Assembly (NCBI RefSeq): GCF_000684975.1
Contig: NZ_BAXZ01000006.1
Coordinates: 1-64,000, forward strand
Reading direction: 5' to 3'
Length of the DNA: 64,000 bases
From: Paraburkholderia acidipaludis NBRC 101816
GTDB taxonomy: Bacteria > Pseudomonadota > Gammaproteobacteria > Burkholderiales > Burkholderiaceae
Part shown: positions 42,152 through 50,685 of the stretch, piece by piece
Numbering within the stretch: position 1 is the stretch's first letter
How the letters are laid out: each line of letters begins with the position of its first letter
Made by a program: the position numbers and the translations under genes
The notes under the pieces: generated by a model
What the model saw: only the letters and a program-made list of their open reading frames with translations
What the model was told of the DNA's origin: nothing
Databases searched by the model: none

Positions 42152-43111
42152 TTACATGTTGATGACAACGCGGCCGGCGGTACCCGCGGCGACGGCGCGG
42201 TACGCGTCCTGGCCGTGCGCCAGATCGAAGCGGTGAGCGATGATGGGCGCTCTCAGCTTGCCGCTTTCGAAGCCTTCCACGAGCGCGCTCATGAGCGGCG
42301 CCGACTCGGCAACGCCCAGCTTTGCGCTGTCCGCGCCGAAGAGCTGGGTTTCGTTGTGGTAGAAGTCGATCAAATCGAAATCCACCCGGCGCTTGCCCGT
42401 GGCGCTGATCGCCACCACGCGGCCGCGCCGCTTCGGCAGATGGAGGGCGGGTTCGAAGGCAATTCCGCCCACGGCGTCGTACACCACGTCGACGCCGCCC
42501 ATCAGTTCGCGCACACGGCTGACCGTGTTGTCGTCGAACGGCACGTATTCGTCGATGAGCTCCGCGGCAGGCGAGCCGGCGGCCGGCGCTGCAATGTCGA
42601 TGCCGATCACCCGGCAGCCGCGCGCCTTCGCGATTTGCGTGACGGCGCCGCCCACGCCGCCGCCCGCGCCGATGACGGCAATGGTTTCGCCTTCTTTCAG
42701 TTGTGCGTAGGAGACGGTCCCGAGCCACGCGACGACGAAGTTCACGCCGATGGCCGACGCCTCTTCGTGCGAGAGCGTAGCGGGCTTGCGAGAAAGGGCG
42801 GCGAGCGGCACCTGGATGTACTCGGCATGCGTGCCGTCGCGCGTGAAGCCGATGTCGCCGCCGGTGCCCCACACATCCTTGCCCAGCCATTCGGACGGCC
42901 CTTCCACCACGACGCCGCTGAAATCCCGCCCCGGCACGCGCGGCCGAACCGTGTGGTCGAAGTGCCCGGACACGTTCTTGACGTCGCTCGGATTCACCGA
43001 TGCGCTGCGAACCTGCACGATGGCGCTGCTGCCGTCCCGTTCCGGTGTGGGCACGTCCACGTATTCGAGAACGTCCGGGGTGCCGAAGGTTTTGAATTGC
43101 AAGGCTTTCAC
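42152..43111 (-). CDS. Zinc-independent medium-chain oxidoreductase (NADPH:quinone reductase-like)
   Basis: The 319-residue MDR protein starts MKALQFKTFGTPDVLEYVDV, has GRDFSGVVVEGPSEWLGKDV, and the Rossmann loop AVIGAGGGVGGAVTQIAKAR near residue 147. The catalytic and structural zinc cysteines of alcohol dehydrogenases are absent, pointing to the quinone oxidoreductase branch. A role in reducing quinones formed from hydroxyquinol by auto-oxidation fits the neighbouring dioxygenase operon but is inferred. It is convergent with the SDR gene. Confidence 0.88.
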   Translation of the reverse strand: MKALQFKTFGTPDVLEYVDVPTPERDGSSAIVQVRSASVNPSDVKNVSGHFDHTVRPRVPGRDFSGVVVEGPSEWLGKDVWGTGGDIGFTRDGTHAEYIQVPLAALSRKPATLSHEEASAIGVNFVVAWLGTVSYAQLKEGETIAVIGAGGGVGGAVTQIAKARGCRVIGIDIAAPAAGSPAAELIDEYVPFDDNTVSRVRELMGGVDVVYDAVGGIAFEPALHLPKRRGRVVAISATGKRRVDFDLIDFYHNETQLFGADSAKLGVAESAPLMSALVEGFESGKLRAPIIAHRFDLAHGQDAYRAVAAGTAGRVVINM

Positions 43112-43284
43112 GTCATCCGCTCCTGGGGTTGTAATGGGCCGCCAACCGCAACCATTAATTAAAAGGAAGGTAGTGTAAAGCCGGGCAGCTTCGCCGTTCA
43201 GACATCCGCTTTCGAGTTATGGACAGAATTCCGGCGCGGACGGTTCAGCAGGATGACTCGCAACGCCCGCCAGGGTTGCCCATG

Positions 43285-44110
43285 TCAGCTCGACGCCATG
43301 AATTCCTGGCGCAGCACGAATTTCTGGATTTTTCCCGAAGCCGTTTGCGGGAAGTGATCGACAAAGCGCCAGACCCGTGGCGTCTTATAGGCAGCGAGGC
43401 GCGCGCGGCAGAATCCGGCGAGTTCGTCGCTGCCCGGATCGCAGCCCGGTCGCGGCTGTACGAAAGCGACGACGACTTCCCCCCATTCCGCGTCGGGAAC
43501 CCCCACGACCGATACCTGGGCGACGCCTGGGTGGGTACACAGCACGTCCTCGACTTCTCGTGGATAGATGTTCTCTCCGCCGCGAATAATCATGTCCTTG
43601 ATGCGGCCGTGGATGCGCAAATAACCCTGAGCGTCCAGACTGCCGAGGTCGCCGGTATGCAGCCATCCTTGCGCGTCGATGGTTTCCGCCGTGGCTTTGG
43701 GGTTGCCGAAATACCCCTTCATGACACAGATGCTCTTTGCGCAGACTTCTCCAATCACACCCAGAGGGACGATCTCTCCGGTATCGGGATTCGTGATCTT
43801 GATTTCGGTCTGCGGCAGCGGTCGCCCCACCGTATCGATCCATTGCGGATTGGGGTCGCGCGGCAGCGTGTGAGCGATATAGGGCGACGACTCGGTCTGG
43901 CCGAAGCCGATCGCGACATCGGTGTCGAACTCGGCGAACGCGCGGCGCACGAGTTCCGGGGGGACGGGTGCGCCGCCCAAGGTCGTCAACCGCCAGGACG
44001 AAAGATCACGATCTTCGGCGCCGGGTTGATCGAGCATCCTGATCAGCATCGTAGGCACGCATAACACCAACGTACCGCGATAAGCCTCGACCAGATCGAT
44101 TCTGGCCTTT
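43285..44110 (-). pseudogene. 5'-truncated AMP-dependent acyl-CoA synthetase
   Basis: The minus-strand frame encodes the C-terminal half (about 275 residues) of an acyl-CoA synthetase: LVEAYRGTLVLCVPTMLIRM, GFGQTESSPYIAHT, HTGDLGSLDAQGYLRIHGR, MIIRGGENIYPREVEDV and the final QTASGKIQKF. All of this is intact, but the N-terminal half, including the P-loop-like A3 motif, is missing. Similarity stops at about 44110, where the opposite strand becomes a PadR-like gene also lacking its 5' end. The simplest explanation is a deletion that removed both 5' ends and everything between. The frame stays open to 44211 only by chance. Confidence 0.8.
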
Positions 44111-44531
44111 TCCCCACTCGCAGCTTTACGGCGAGCCGGAGCGGTTGTCGCGCGAGGGCCTGCTGGACCAGGAGGTGGAGGAAGGCGGGCGCCGCCGCCG
44201 GGTCTATTCATTGACGGCCAGCGGCCAGGAAGCGCTGGAGAGCTGGTTGAAGACCCCGCCGGGCGAAGTGTTCGAGATGCGGGATATGGCGGTGCTGCAA
44301 CTCTTTTTCAGCGAGTTCACCAGCACCGCCGAGCTCACGAAACTGGCGGAAGATCAGGTGCGGCTCCACAAGGAACGTCTGGCCGTGTACCGGGCCATTA
44401 TTGAGCATAACGAAGGAAGAGAGGGGGCGGCTCGCCGGATGGCTCCCTTGGCGCTTGGCGTGCGGATGACAACGGCGTGCCTGGAATTCTGGTCCGATAT
44501 CGCCGAAAACCCGCCGCCTGGGCGGGAGTAG
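44111..44531 (+). pseudogene. 5'-truncated PadR-type regulator
   Basis: From about 44111 the plus strand reads HSQLYGEPERLSREGLLDQE, EGGRRRRVYSLTASGQEALE and then a C-terminal helical PadR_C-like part ending DIAENPPPGRE. This is the second half of the PadR winged helix and its dimerisation tail. The recognition helices before HSQLYGE and the start codon are gone. A TTG at 44145 could in principle start translation, but without the DNA-binding helices. The upstream boundary coincides with the truncation point of the ligase gene on the other strand. Confidence 0.75.
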
Positions 44532-44573
44532 CCGAGCGGCCTTTCAGACCGGTTGGCCGGCTGGCCCCGGCGG

Positions 44574-45317
44574 CTAACGCCAGGCCTGCGTGAATTCGCC
44601 GATTACGCGCTCTAGATGCGCCTGCATCGCCGTGCGCGCAGCGGCCGCGTCGCGCGCCATGATGGCCGAAAAAATGCGCTGATGGTCTTCCTGCGAAGCC
44701 GCCCGCAGCGCGGTCGTATGGAAGTGTTCCTCAATCTTCTTCCACAGCGGGTCGGCACGGGAGTTGTCCCACATCGCGGTCACCACGAGCCGCAGCACTT
44801 CGTTTCCCGTCGCCCTCGCAATCGCCAGATGGAACTCGCGGTCGGCGGCCTCGTTCGCAGCTTTGTCGTCCATGTTTTCGCGCATCGCGCGCAACGCCGC
44901 GAAGAGCCGGTCGAGGTCCGAATCCTTGCGCTCGGTCGCGGCGAGCGCGGCCAGTTCGCTCTCGATCACCGCCCGCGCGCGCAGTGTCTCGATCGGGCCT
45001 GGCCCGCGCGGCAGTTCGAACGTGGCGAACCGCGCCTCCGGCGTTTGCGCCACATAGATGCCCGACCCGACCCGCACTTCGACCACGCCCTGGACTTCCA
45101 GGGCGATGATCGCTTCTCTCACCTGCGTGCGGCTCACGCCGAAGCGCTCGGCCAACGTGCGTTCGGAGGGCAGGCGGGCGCGAGGCCCCGCCGGCGCGCG
45201 CCCGCGCTCGCCCGCCGCGATCAGGTCGTAGATCTGCTTCGCCAGCCCGACATAGGAACGGTCGGCCGCGTCCGCATCGGCGGCGCGGCCGGCTGGCGTG
45301 TGCGAAAGATCGGCCAT
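44574..45317 (-). CDS. GntR/FadR (FCD-domain) transcriptional regulator
   Basis: From Met 45317 the protein has 247 residues: an N-terminal winged helix (RLPSERTLAERFGVSRTQVR, then EAIIALEVQGVVEVRVGSGI) and a C-terminal FCD ligand-binding domain with the metal-site histidines in ADREFHLAIARATGNEVLRL, EDHQRIFSAI and QAHLERV. It is divergent from the second ABC importer operon across 411 bases that contain three TGGTANNCCA boxes, the kind of palindrome bound by FadR-type proteins. It probably represses the importer and is released by its ligand. Confidence 0.92.
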   Translation of the reverse strand: MADLSHTPAGRAADADAADRSYVGLAKQIYDLIAAGERGRAPAGPRARLPSERTLAERFGVSRTQVREAIIALEVQGVVEVRVGSGIYVAQTPEARFATFELPRGPGPIETLRARAVIESELAALAATERKDSDLDRLFAALRAMRENMDDKAANEAADREFHLAIARATGNEVLRLVVTAMWDNSRADPLWKKIEEHFHTTALRAASQEDHQRIFSAIMARDAAAARTAMQAHLERVIGEFTQAWR

Positions 45318-45371
45318 CCGGGATTCTCGAAATCGTCGTAGCTGCCGGGCGGCGGCTGAAGTTCGCGAAAA

Positions 45372-45381
45372 TGGTACACCA
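45372..45381. promoter_or_regulatory. FadR-type operator-like box 1
   Basis: TGGTACACCA, an imperfect palindrome of the TGGTANNCCA form, lies 55 bases upstream of the GntR-family regulator gene, where binding could give autoregulation. Confidence 0.5.
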
Positions 45382-45482
45382 ATTCCCGTTGGGTGCCGCA
45401 CCTGGCTGCAGCCCGCGCGCTTTATCCGCAAGGCGTTGACGCAACGAGAGTTTTGGCCCGACCGGGTCATGCCCCGGCGCAC

Positions 45483-45492
45483 TGGTAAACCA
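45483..45492. promoter_or_regulatory. FadR-type operator-like box 2
   Basis: TGGTAAACCA is a perfect TGGT/ACCA inverted repeat with two central bases. It lies 236 bases before the binding-protein gene and 25 bases (centre to centre) from box 3. Confidence 0.5.
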
Positions 45493-45507
45493 CTATCGCG
45501 CGCGGAT

Positions 45508-45517
45508 TGGTATGCCA
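45508..45517. promoter_or_regulatory. FadR-type operator-like box 3
   Basis: TGGTATGCCA, the third box of the TGGTANNCCA form, is spaced 25 bases from box 2. The pair would let two regulator dimers bind near the promoter of the importer operon. Confidence 0.5.
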
Positions 45518-45728
45518 GTACTGTCAAATGGAGAGGCGTTGGCGCTTGCCTTTCGTTTCGCTTCGAGGGGACGCCTTTGAAGAGGTCATTCCGCTGGTTC
45601 GGCGCGTCCGATTCAGTCCCGCTGCAGCCCATCCGCAAGATTTCCTGCGTCACGCACACCGTATCGGCGATTCACGACGAGCGCTGTGCGCCGGCAATCG
45701 GTAAGTTCAATCCAGCAAAGGAGACAAC
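45518..45728. other. Leader of the second importer operon
   Basis: No gene is supported between the operator-like boxes and the binding-protein gene. The region ends in AAAGGAGAC, the ribosome site for ATG 45729. Confidence 0.35.
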
Positions 45729-46856
45729 ATGCTTTCAGGAGTCCAGGTGCTTCGAGCGGCGGCGACCGCGGCATTGGCGCTGTGCGCAACCGCGGCGTTC
45801 GCACAGGCGTCGATCGTTTCCGGCCCGGCCAGCGACCCCACGTGCATGGTCCCGTGGAAGAACGACACGAAATTCGTCAAGTATCCGAAGAAGAACGGGC
45901 CGTACCGGATCGCGCTCGTGAACGGCTATATCGCGAACACCTGGCGTATCCAGATGATCCAGACCGCGAAGGCCTATACGGCTCAGCCGGCCGTTGCCGC
46001 CCAGCTCAAGGAATTCAAGGTGGTCTCGACCGGCGAGGACGTGCCGGCGCAGATTTCGGCCGTCAACAACTTCATCGACGCCGGTTATGACGCGGTTATC
46101 GTGGACGCGCAGAATCCCACCTCGTTCGGACCCGCGATCCGCCGCGCGAAGAAAGCCGGCGTCGTGCTGGTCGCGTTCGACAATACGCTCGACAGCGAAG
46201 ACGCGATCAACGTCAACGTCGACCAGTACGGGCTCGGCGTGCTGTGGGCCAAGTGGCTGGCGAGCCATCTGCCGAACGGCGGCAAGGTGCTCGAGGTGCG
46301 CGGGGTGGCGGGCACGTCGGTCGACACGGACCGGCACAACGGCTTCCAGACTACGCTGAACGCAACCGGCAAGAAGTGGAACGTCGTCCAGGTGTACGGC
46401 AAGTGGGACGACGGGGTGGCGCAGAAGGCCGTTGCCGACGCGATCGCCGTGCAGGGCCATTTCGACGGCATTTCGGCGCAGGGCGGCGACACGGGCGTCG
46501 TGCGCGCAATGATCGACGCGAAACATCCGTTCGTGCCGTTCGGCGGCGAGACGGAGAACGGCTTTCGCAAGTTCTGTGCGCAGTATGGAGCCCAGGGCCT
46601 GAAGTGCACGTCGGCGGGCAGCGGACCCGCGCAGGTGGCCGTGGCGATCAAGACGGCGCTCGCGGCGCTCGAAGGCCAGACGATTCCCGTGGCGATCAAG
46701 CTGCCGCTCGACATCACCGACGATTCGAAGCTGAAAGCGGGCGTCAACTATTTCCCGAACGAGTCGGACAACTTCTTCGTCGGCAACTCGTTTCCGACTT
46801 GCGGCATCAACTTCTCCGCGCAGGAAATCATGAAGCAGAACCAGGGAAATCAGTGA
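45729..46856 (+). CDS. Second ribose-type ABC importer, substrate-binding protein
   Basis: The 375-residue protein has a signal peptide (cleavage likely after ALCATAAFA, near residue 25) and a type I periplasmic binding fold: PYRIALVNGYIANTWRIQMI, FIDAGYDAVIVDAQNPTSFG and VVLVAFDNTLDSEDAINVNV. The C-terminal half has HFDGISAQGGDTGVVRAMID. It is longer than ribose binders and similar to CUT2 binders of unknown ligand. The mature start has a cysteine (DPTCMVPW) and another near the C-terminus (FPTCGINF) that may form a disulphide. First gene of the 45.7-50.4 kb operon. Confidence 0.92.
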   Translation: MLSGVQVLRAAATAALALCATAAFAQASIVSGPASDPTCMVPWKNDTKFVKYPKKNGPYRIALVNGYIANTWRIQMIQTAKAYTAQPAVAAQLKEFKVVSTGEDVPAQISAVNNFIDAGYDAVIVDAQNPTSFGPAIRRAKKAGVVLVAFDNTLDSEDAINVNVDQYGLGVLWAKWLASHLPNGGKVLEVRGVAGTSVDTDRHNGFQTTLNATGKKWNVVQVYGKWDDGVAQKAVADAIAVQGHFDGISAQGGDTGVVRAMIDAKHPFVPFGGETENGFRKFCAQYGAQGLKCTSAGSGPAQVAVAIKTALAALEGQTIPVAIKLPLDITDDSKLKAGVNYFPNESDNFFVGNSFPTCGINFSAQEIMKQNQGNQ

Positions 46857-46910
46857 TCGCGCGGTTTCGCTCGATTTCGCGGCTACCGGTGACGTGACGG
46901 GAGACGAAGC

Positions 46911-48473
46911 ATGCGGCAGGACGCAGGGCAGCCGTTCTTTCAGATGTCGGGCGTGTCGAAAAGCTATGGCGGGGCCGTCGCGCTGGATCACGCGGACCTC
47001 GCGGTGCGCCGGGGACGCATTCACGCGATCCTCGGCGAGAACGGCGCAGGGAAGTCCACGCTGCTGAAGGTGATGTCCGGCGTCGTGCAGCCGGACGAAG
47101 GGACGATGCACCTCGACGGCCGCGAGGTCTCGTTCGCCTCGCCTGCCGCGGCGAACGCGGCCGGCATCGTCTGCGTGTATCAGGAGCTCTCGCTGATCCC
47201 CGATCTGAGCGTGGCGGACAACATCTTCGCTTCGAACCCGCCGCGCCGCTTCGGCATGATCGACCGCCGGACCCAGCGTCGCCAGGCCGAGGACGCGCTC
47301 GCCCGCGCGGGCGCGGGTGACATCAATCCGCTCGCCAAGGTCCGCGACCTGCCGCTGTCGCGCCAGCAGATGGTCGAGCTCGCAAAGGGGCTGGCGCACG
47401 AGCCGCGCATCCTGATCCTCGACGAGGCCACGTCGGCGCTGACCGCGGCCGACGTGGCGCGCGTTATCGAGGTGCTCAAGCGCCTGCGCGACGAGGGGCT
47501 CGCGCTGCTCTTCATCTCGCACCGCATGCACGAGGTGAAGGCGCTCGCGGACGAGTGCACCGTCTACCGTAACGGCCGTCATGTGATGAGCTTCGAAGCG
47601 GGCGCGCGCTCCGATAATGAGGTGGTCGAAATGATGATCGGCCGGAAGTACCAGCATGTGTTTCCCGACAAACCCGCCGGCCGGCTCGCCGACCGGCCCG
47701 CCGCCGCGCCGGTTCTCGCCTGTCGCGATCTCGCGTGGAACGACTCGCTGCGGGGCGTGAGCTTTTCGCTGCAGGCCGGTGAAATCCTGGGCCTGGGCGG
47801 TCTCGACGGGCAGGGCCAGCGCGAACTGCTGCTCGCGTTGTTCGGCGTGCTGCGCGGCTGCACGGGGCAGGTGGAGATCGACGGCAAGCGCGTGTCGATC
47901 GAAAGCCCCGTGGCCGCGCGCGCCAACGGCGTCGGCATGGCGCTGATCCCGGAGGACCGCAAGACCGAAGGGCTGATGCTGCCGATGTCGGTGCGCGAGA
48001 ACCTGTCGTTTGCCGCGCTCGATCGCATGTCCACGGCAGGCGTGATCGATCGCGGCCGCCAGCAGTCGTTTGTCGACCGGATGATGGAGCTCCTTGCGAT
48101 CAAGTCGCACGGCGTGGATGCGGCGGTGGGCTCGCTGTCGGGCGGCAATCAGCAAAAGGTGGTGATCGCGAAGTGGCTGATCCGGCAGCCGCGTATTCTG
48201 CTCCTCAGCGACCCGACGCGCGGCATCGACGTCGGCACCAAGCAGGAGATCTATCAGCTGCTGAGGCGCCTCGCCGACGAAGGCGCCGCGATCGTTTTCT
48301 ATTCCACCGACTATGACGAGCTGATCGGCTGCTGCGACCGCGTGCTCGTGCTGTACGAAGGCAGGATCAAGAAGGAACTCGCCGGGCCGGCGATCACCGA
48401 GCAGAACCTGATTGCGAGTGCGCTGGACCTGCCCGTCGGACAGAGTTCTGCGTCCACGGGAGTCGCGCCATGA
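46911..48473 (+). CDS. Second ribose-type ABC importer, double ATPase
   Basis: The 520-residue protein has two ABC domains. Domain 1 shows Walker A GENGAGKSTLLKV near residue 44, LSRQQMVELAKGL and Walker B RILILDEATSALT. Domain 2 shows the reduced Walker A region GLDGQGQRELLLAL, LSGGNQQKVVIAKWL and ILLLSDPTRGIDVG. In domain 1, DEAT replaces the more usual DEPT, a common variant. GGGAGACG precedes the ATG. The stop overlaps the permease start by four bases. Confidence 0.95.
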   Translation: MRQDAGQPFFQMSGVSKSYGGAVALDHADLAVRRGRIHAILGENGAGKSTLLKVMSGVVQPDEGTMHLDGREVSFASPAAANAAGIVCVYQELSLIPDLSVADNIFASNPPRRFGMIDRRTQRRQAEDALARAGAGDINPLAKVRDLPLSRQQMVELAKGLAHEPRILILDEATSALTAADVARVIEVLKRLRDEGLALLFISHRMHEVKALADECTVYRNGRHVMSFEAGARSDNEVVEMMIGRKYQHVFPDKPAGRLADRPAAAPVLACRDLAWNDSLRGVSFSLQAGEILGLGGLDGQGQRELLLALFGVLRGCTGQVEIDGKRVSIESPVAARANGVGMALIPEDRKTEGLMLPMSVRENLSFAALDRMSTAGVIDRGRQQSFVDRMMELLAIKSHGVDAAVGSLSGGNQQKVVIAKWLIRQPRILLLSDPTRGIDVGTKQEIYQLLRRLADEGAAIVFYSTDYDELIGCCDRVLVLYEGRIKKELAGPAITEQNLIASALDLPVGQSSASTGVAP

Positions 48474-49450
48474 GCGGGCTGCGTTACTGGTATGCGGAGA
48501 ATCGCGGGACGGCGTTCGCGTTGGGCCTGTTCGTGCTGATGTTCGCGATCTACCTCTTCAACTATCCGTCGACGGTGTCGGCGAACGTGATACAGACGGC
48601 GGCGAACAAGGCGGTGCTGCTCGCGCTCGTTTCGATGGGCCAGGCGCTCGTCGTGCTGACGGCCGGCATCGATCTCTCGATCGGCATGATGCTCGTGCTG
48701 ACCAACTGCCTGGGATCGTGGATCGTCACGGGCGACGCGCTGCACAGCGCGCTCGGCATTGCGGGTGTGCTCGCGGCGGGCGCGCTGTGCGGCGCGCTCA
48801 ACGGCGTCGTCATCATTTTCGGCCGCCTGCAGCCGATCGTGACGACGATCGCAACAGGCGCCGTGTACTACGGACTGGCGCTGCTGCTGCGCCCCGTGCC
48901 CGGCGGATCGATCAACGAGGATCTCGCCGACGCACTGACCGGCAATGTCGCCGTTGTCGTGCCGGCGAGCCTGCTGATTCTGCTCGCGGCCGTGGTGATC
49001 GTCTGGATTCCTTTCAAACGCTCGGCCGTGGGGCGCGCAGCGTATGCGACCGGCTCCTCCGAATCCGCGGCCTTCCTCTCCGGCATGCCGATCCGCCGCG
49101 CCAGGTTCGCGAGCTATACGCTGGCGGGCCTGCTCGCCGCGATAGGCGGCCTCTTTCTGACCTTTTTCACGGACACCGGCGAAGCGAGTCTTGGCAGCGC
49201 CAATGCGTATACGCTGTTTTCGATCGCCGCGGTGGTGATCGGCGGCGTGTCGCTGCTCGGCGGGAAGGGCAGTGCGATCGGTGCGATCTTCGGCGCCTTC
49301 GCGTTTCGTTCCATTGGCGACCTGCTGTTCGTGTTCAACGTCGATCCGCTGTGGCAGCCGCTGTTTCAGGGCGTGATTCTTCTGCTGGCGGTCGCGATTG
49401 GCGCGTGCGGGCTGTTCAGGGTGCGCAACCGGCTGGAGTGGTTCCAATGA
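48470..49450 (+). CDS. Second ribose-type ABC importer, permease 1
   Basis: The 326-residue RbsC-type permease has the motif LVVLTAGIDLSIGMMLVLTN near residue 61, FKRSAVGRAAYATGSSESAA as the ATPase-coupling loop near residue 182, and the GGVSLLGGKGSAIGAIFGAF region. Eight to ten hydrophobic segments are visible. It overlaps the ATPase gene and the next permease by four bases each, so subunits are probably made in fixed ratio. Confidence 0.93.
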   Translation: MSGLRYWYAENRGTAFALGLFVLMFAIYLFNYPSTVSANVIQTAANKAVLLALVSMGQALVVLTAGIDLSIGMMLVLTNCLGSWIVTGDALHSALGIAGVLAAGALCGALNGVVIIFGRLQPIVTTIATGAVYYGLALLLRPVPGGSINEDLADALTGNVAVVVPASLLILLAAVVIVWIPFKRSAVGRAAYATGSSESAAFLSGMPIRRARFASYTLAGLLAAIGGLFLTFFTDTGEASLGSANAYTLFSIAAVVIGGVSLLGGKGSAIGAIFGAFAFRSIGDLLFVFNVDPLWQPLFQGVILLLAVAIGACGLFRVRNRLEWFQ

Positions 49451-50433
49451 GCCATATTTCCGCGCCTGGCAGAACCACGCTCGTGTCGAAGCTCACGCGC
49501 AGGATCGATAAGCCGATCGCCATCTCGTTCGCGTGCATCGTCGCGCTGCTGCTGGTCGGCGGAATGTTTTCGCGCAACTTCACGTCGCCGGAGTACATCC
49601 TGCTGCAATTGAAGGTCGGCGCATTCCTCGGCATCATCGCGACCGGCCTGATGATGGTGATCCTGCTCGGCCATATCGACCTGTCGCTGCCGTGGACGAT
49701 CACGGTCGGCGCGATGATGGCGTGCGCCGTTGCGGGGCACGGCGAACTCGGGCGCATGCTCGCGATTCCGGTCGGGATTGGCTGCGGCGTGCTGATCGGC
49801 ATCGTCAACGGCATTCTCGTCGCACTCCTGCGTATTCCGTCGATGATCGCGACGCTCGCGACTAACGCGGTCGCGCAGGGCATCATGATCGTCTACACGG
49901 GGGGATCGTCGCCGCAGGACTCCGCGCCGCCCGTGATGCGGTGGCTCGCGGCGGGCTGGCTCGTGCCGGGCGTGCCGAATGCCGTCGTGCTGTGGGTGCT
50001 GATCGGCGGCGCCACGATGTTCCTGCTCTCGCGCACGACCTTCGGCCGCACGCTGTACGCGATCGGCAACACCGAACGCGCCGCGTATCTTTCCGGCATC
50101 AATACGCGGCTCGTGACGGTGGCCGCTTTCGCCGTGTGCAGCGCGTTCGCGGCGTTCGGCGGCGTGCTGCTCGCGGGGTATGCGTCGAAAGCGGCGCAGT
50201 CGATGGGCGACGCTTACCTGTTGCCGGCGATCGCGGCGGTCGTGCTTGGCGGCACGTCGATTCTGGGCGGCCGGGGCTCGTACCTGGGCACCGTGGCGGG
50301 CGCGATCCTCATTACGCTGCTGCAGTCGATCCTCTCCGTGGCGCAGATGCCGGAGGCGGGGCGCCAGATCATCTACGGCGTGGTGATCGCGGCGATGCTG
50401 CTGCTGTATGGGCGCAGCAAGCGGGAGGCGTAG
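49447..50433 (+). CDS. Second ribose-type ABC importer, permease 2
   Basis: The 328-residue permease has GLMMVILLGHIDLSLPWTIT near residue 70, where histidine replaces the usual glycine of the (A/E)GIDLS motif. The coupling loop FGRTLYAIGNTERAAYLSGI lies near residue 199, followed by LGGTSILGGRGSYLGTVAG. It forms a heterodimeric channel with permease 1, as in the importer at 8.5-12.0 kb. It is the last gene of the operon; a short GGCGGC/GCCGCC hairpin overlaps the stop and the convergent small gene. Confidence 0.92.
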   Translation: MSHISAPGRTTLVSKLTRRIDKPIAISFACIVALLLVGGMFSRNFTSPEYILLQLKVGAFLGIIATGLMMVILLGHIDLSLPWTITVGAMMACAVAGHGELGRMLAIPVGIGCGVLIGIVNGILVALLRIPSMIATLATNAVAQGIMIVYTGGSSPQDSAPPVMRWLAAGWLVPGVPNAVVLWVLIGGATMFLLSRTTFGRTLYAIGNTERAAYLSGINTRLVTVAAFAVCSAFAAFGGVLLAGYASKAAQSMGDAYLLPAIAAVVLGGTSILGGRGSYLGTVAGAILITLLQSILSVAQMPEAGRQIIYGVVIAAMLLLYGRSKREA

Positions 50434-50439
50434 GGCGGC

Positions 50440-50685
50440 TCATTTGCCGCCGCCAAGCCGCTGCTGCCGCCGCTTTTCCCGCTCCGCCTTCAGCGGCGCC
50501 ATCACTTCATGAATGTACGCTCGCGCATCGCCGCGCGTGGCTACCTGACTGAAGCGCTGGTGCGCCGCGTCTTTGCCGACCAGCTCCATGTGGGCCTTGC
50601 GCAGCACGTATAGCAGGCCCATCAGCGTGCTGGAGTCGGGCACGGGCTCGTGGTCGCGCTCCTGCGCGGGCGTTGTCTGGGTCAT
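50440..50685 (-). CDS. Small hypothetical protein coupled to the phosphoesterase gene
   Basis: The 81-residue hydrophilic protein (MTQTTPAQERDHEPVPDSST, then LMGLLYVLRKAHMELVGKDA and a Lys/Arg-rich end) has no signal peptide or membrane segment. I do not recognise a family. Its ATG overlaps the stop of the phosphoesterase gene upstream by four bases, so the two are translationally coupled and the small protein may be a partner. The mid part looks like a helical segment. Confidence 0.6.
   Translation of the reverse strand: MTQTTPAQERDHEPVPDSSTLMGLLYVLRKAHMELVGKDAAHQRFSQVATRGDARAYIHEVMAPLKAEREKRRQQRLGGGK

Noticed and set aside
45735..48155. An 806-residue minus-strand frame opposite the second importer
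   Set aside because: Arg/His-rich shadow; the importer genes on the other strand have all expected motifs.
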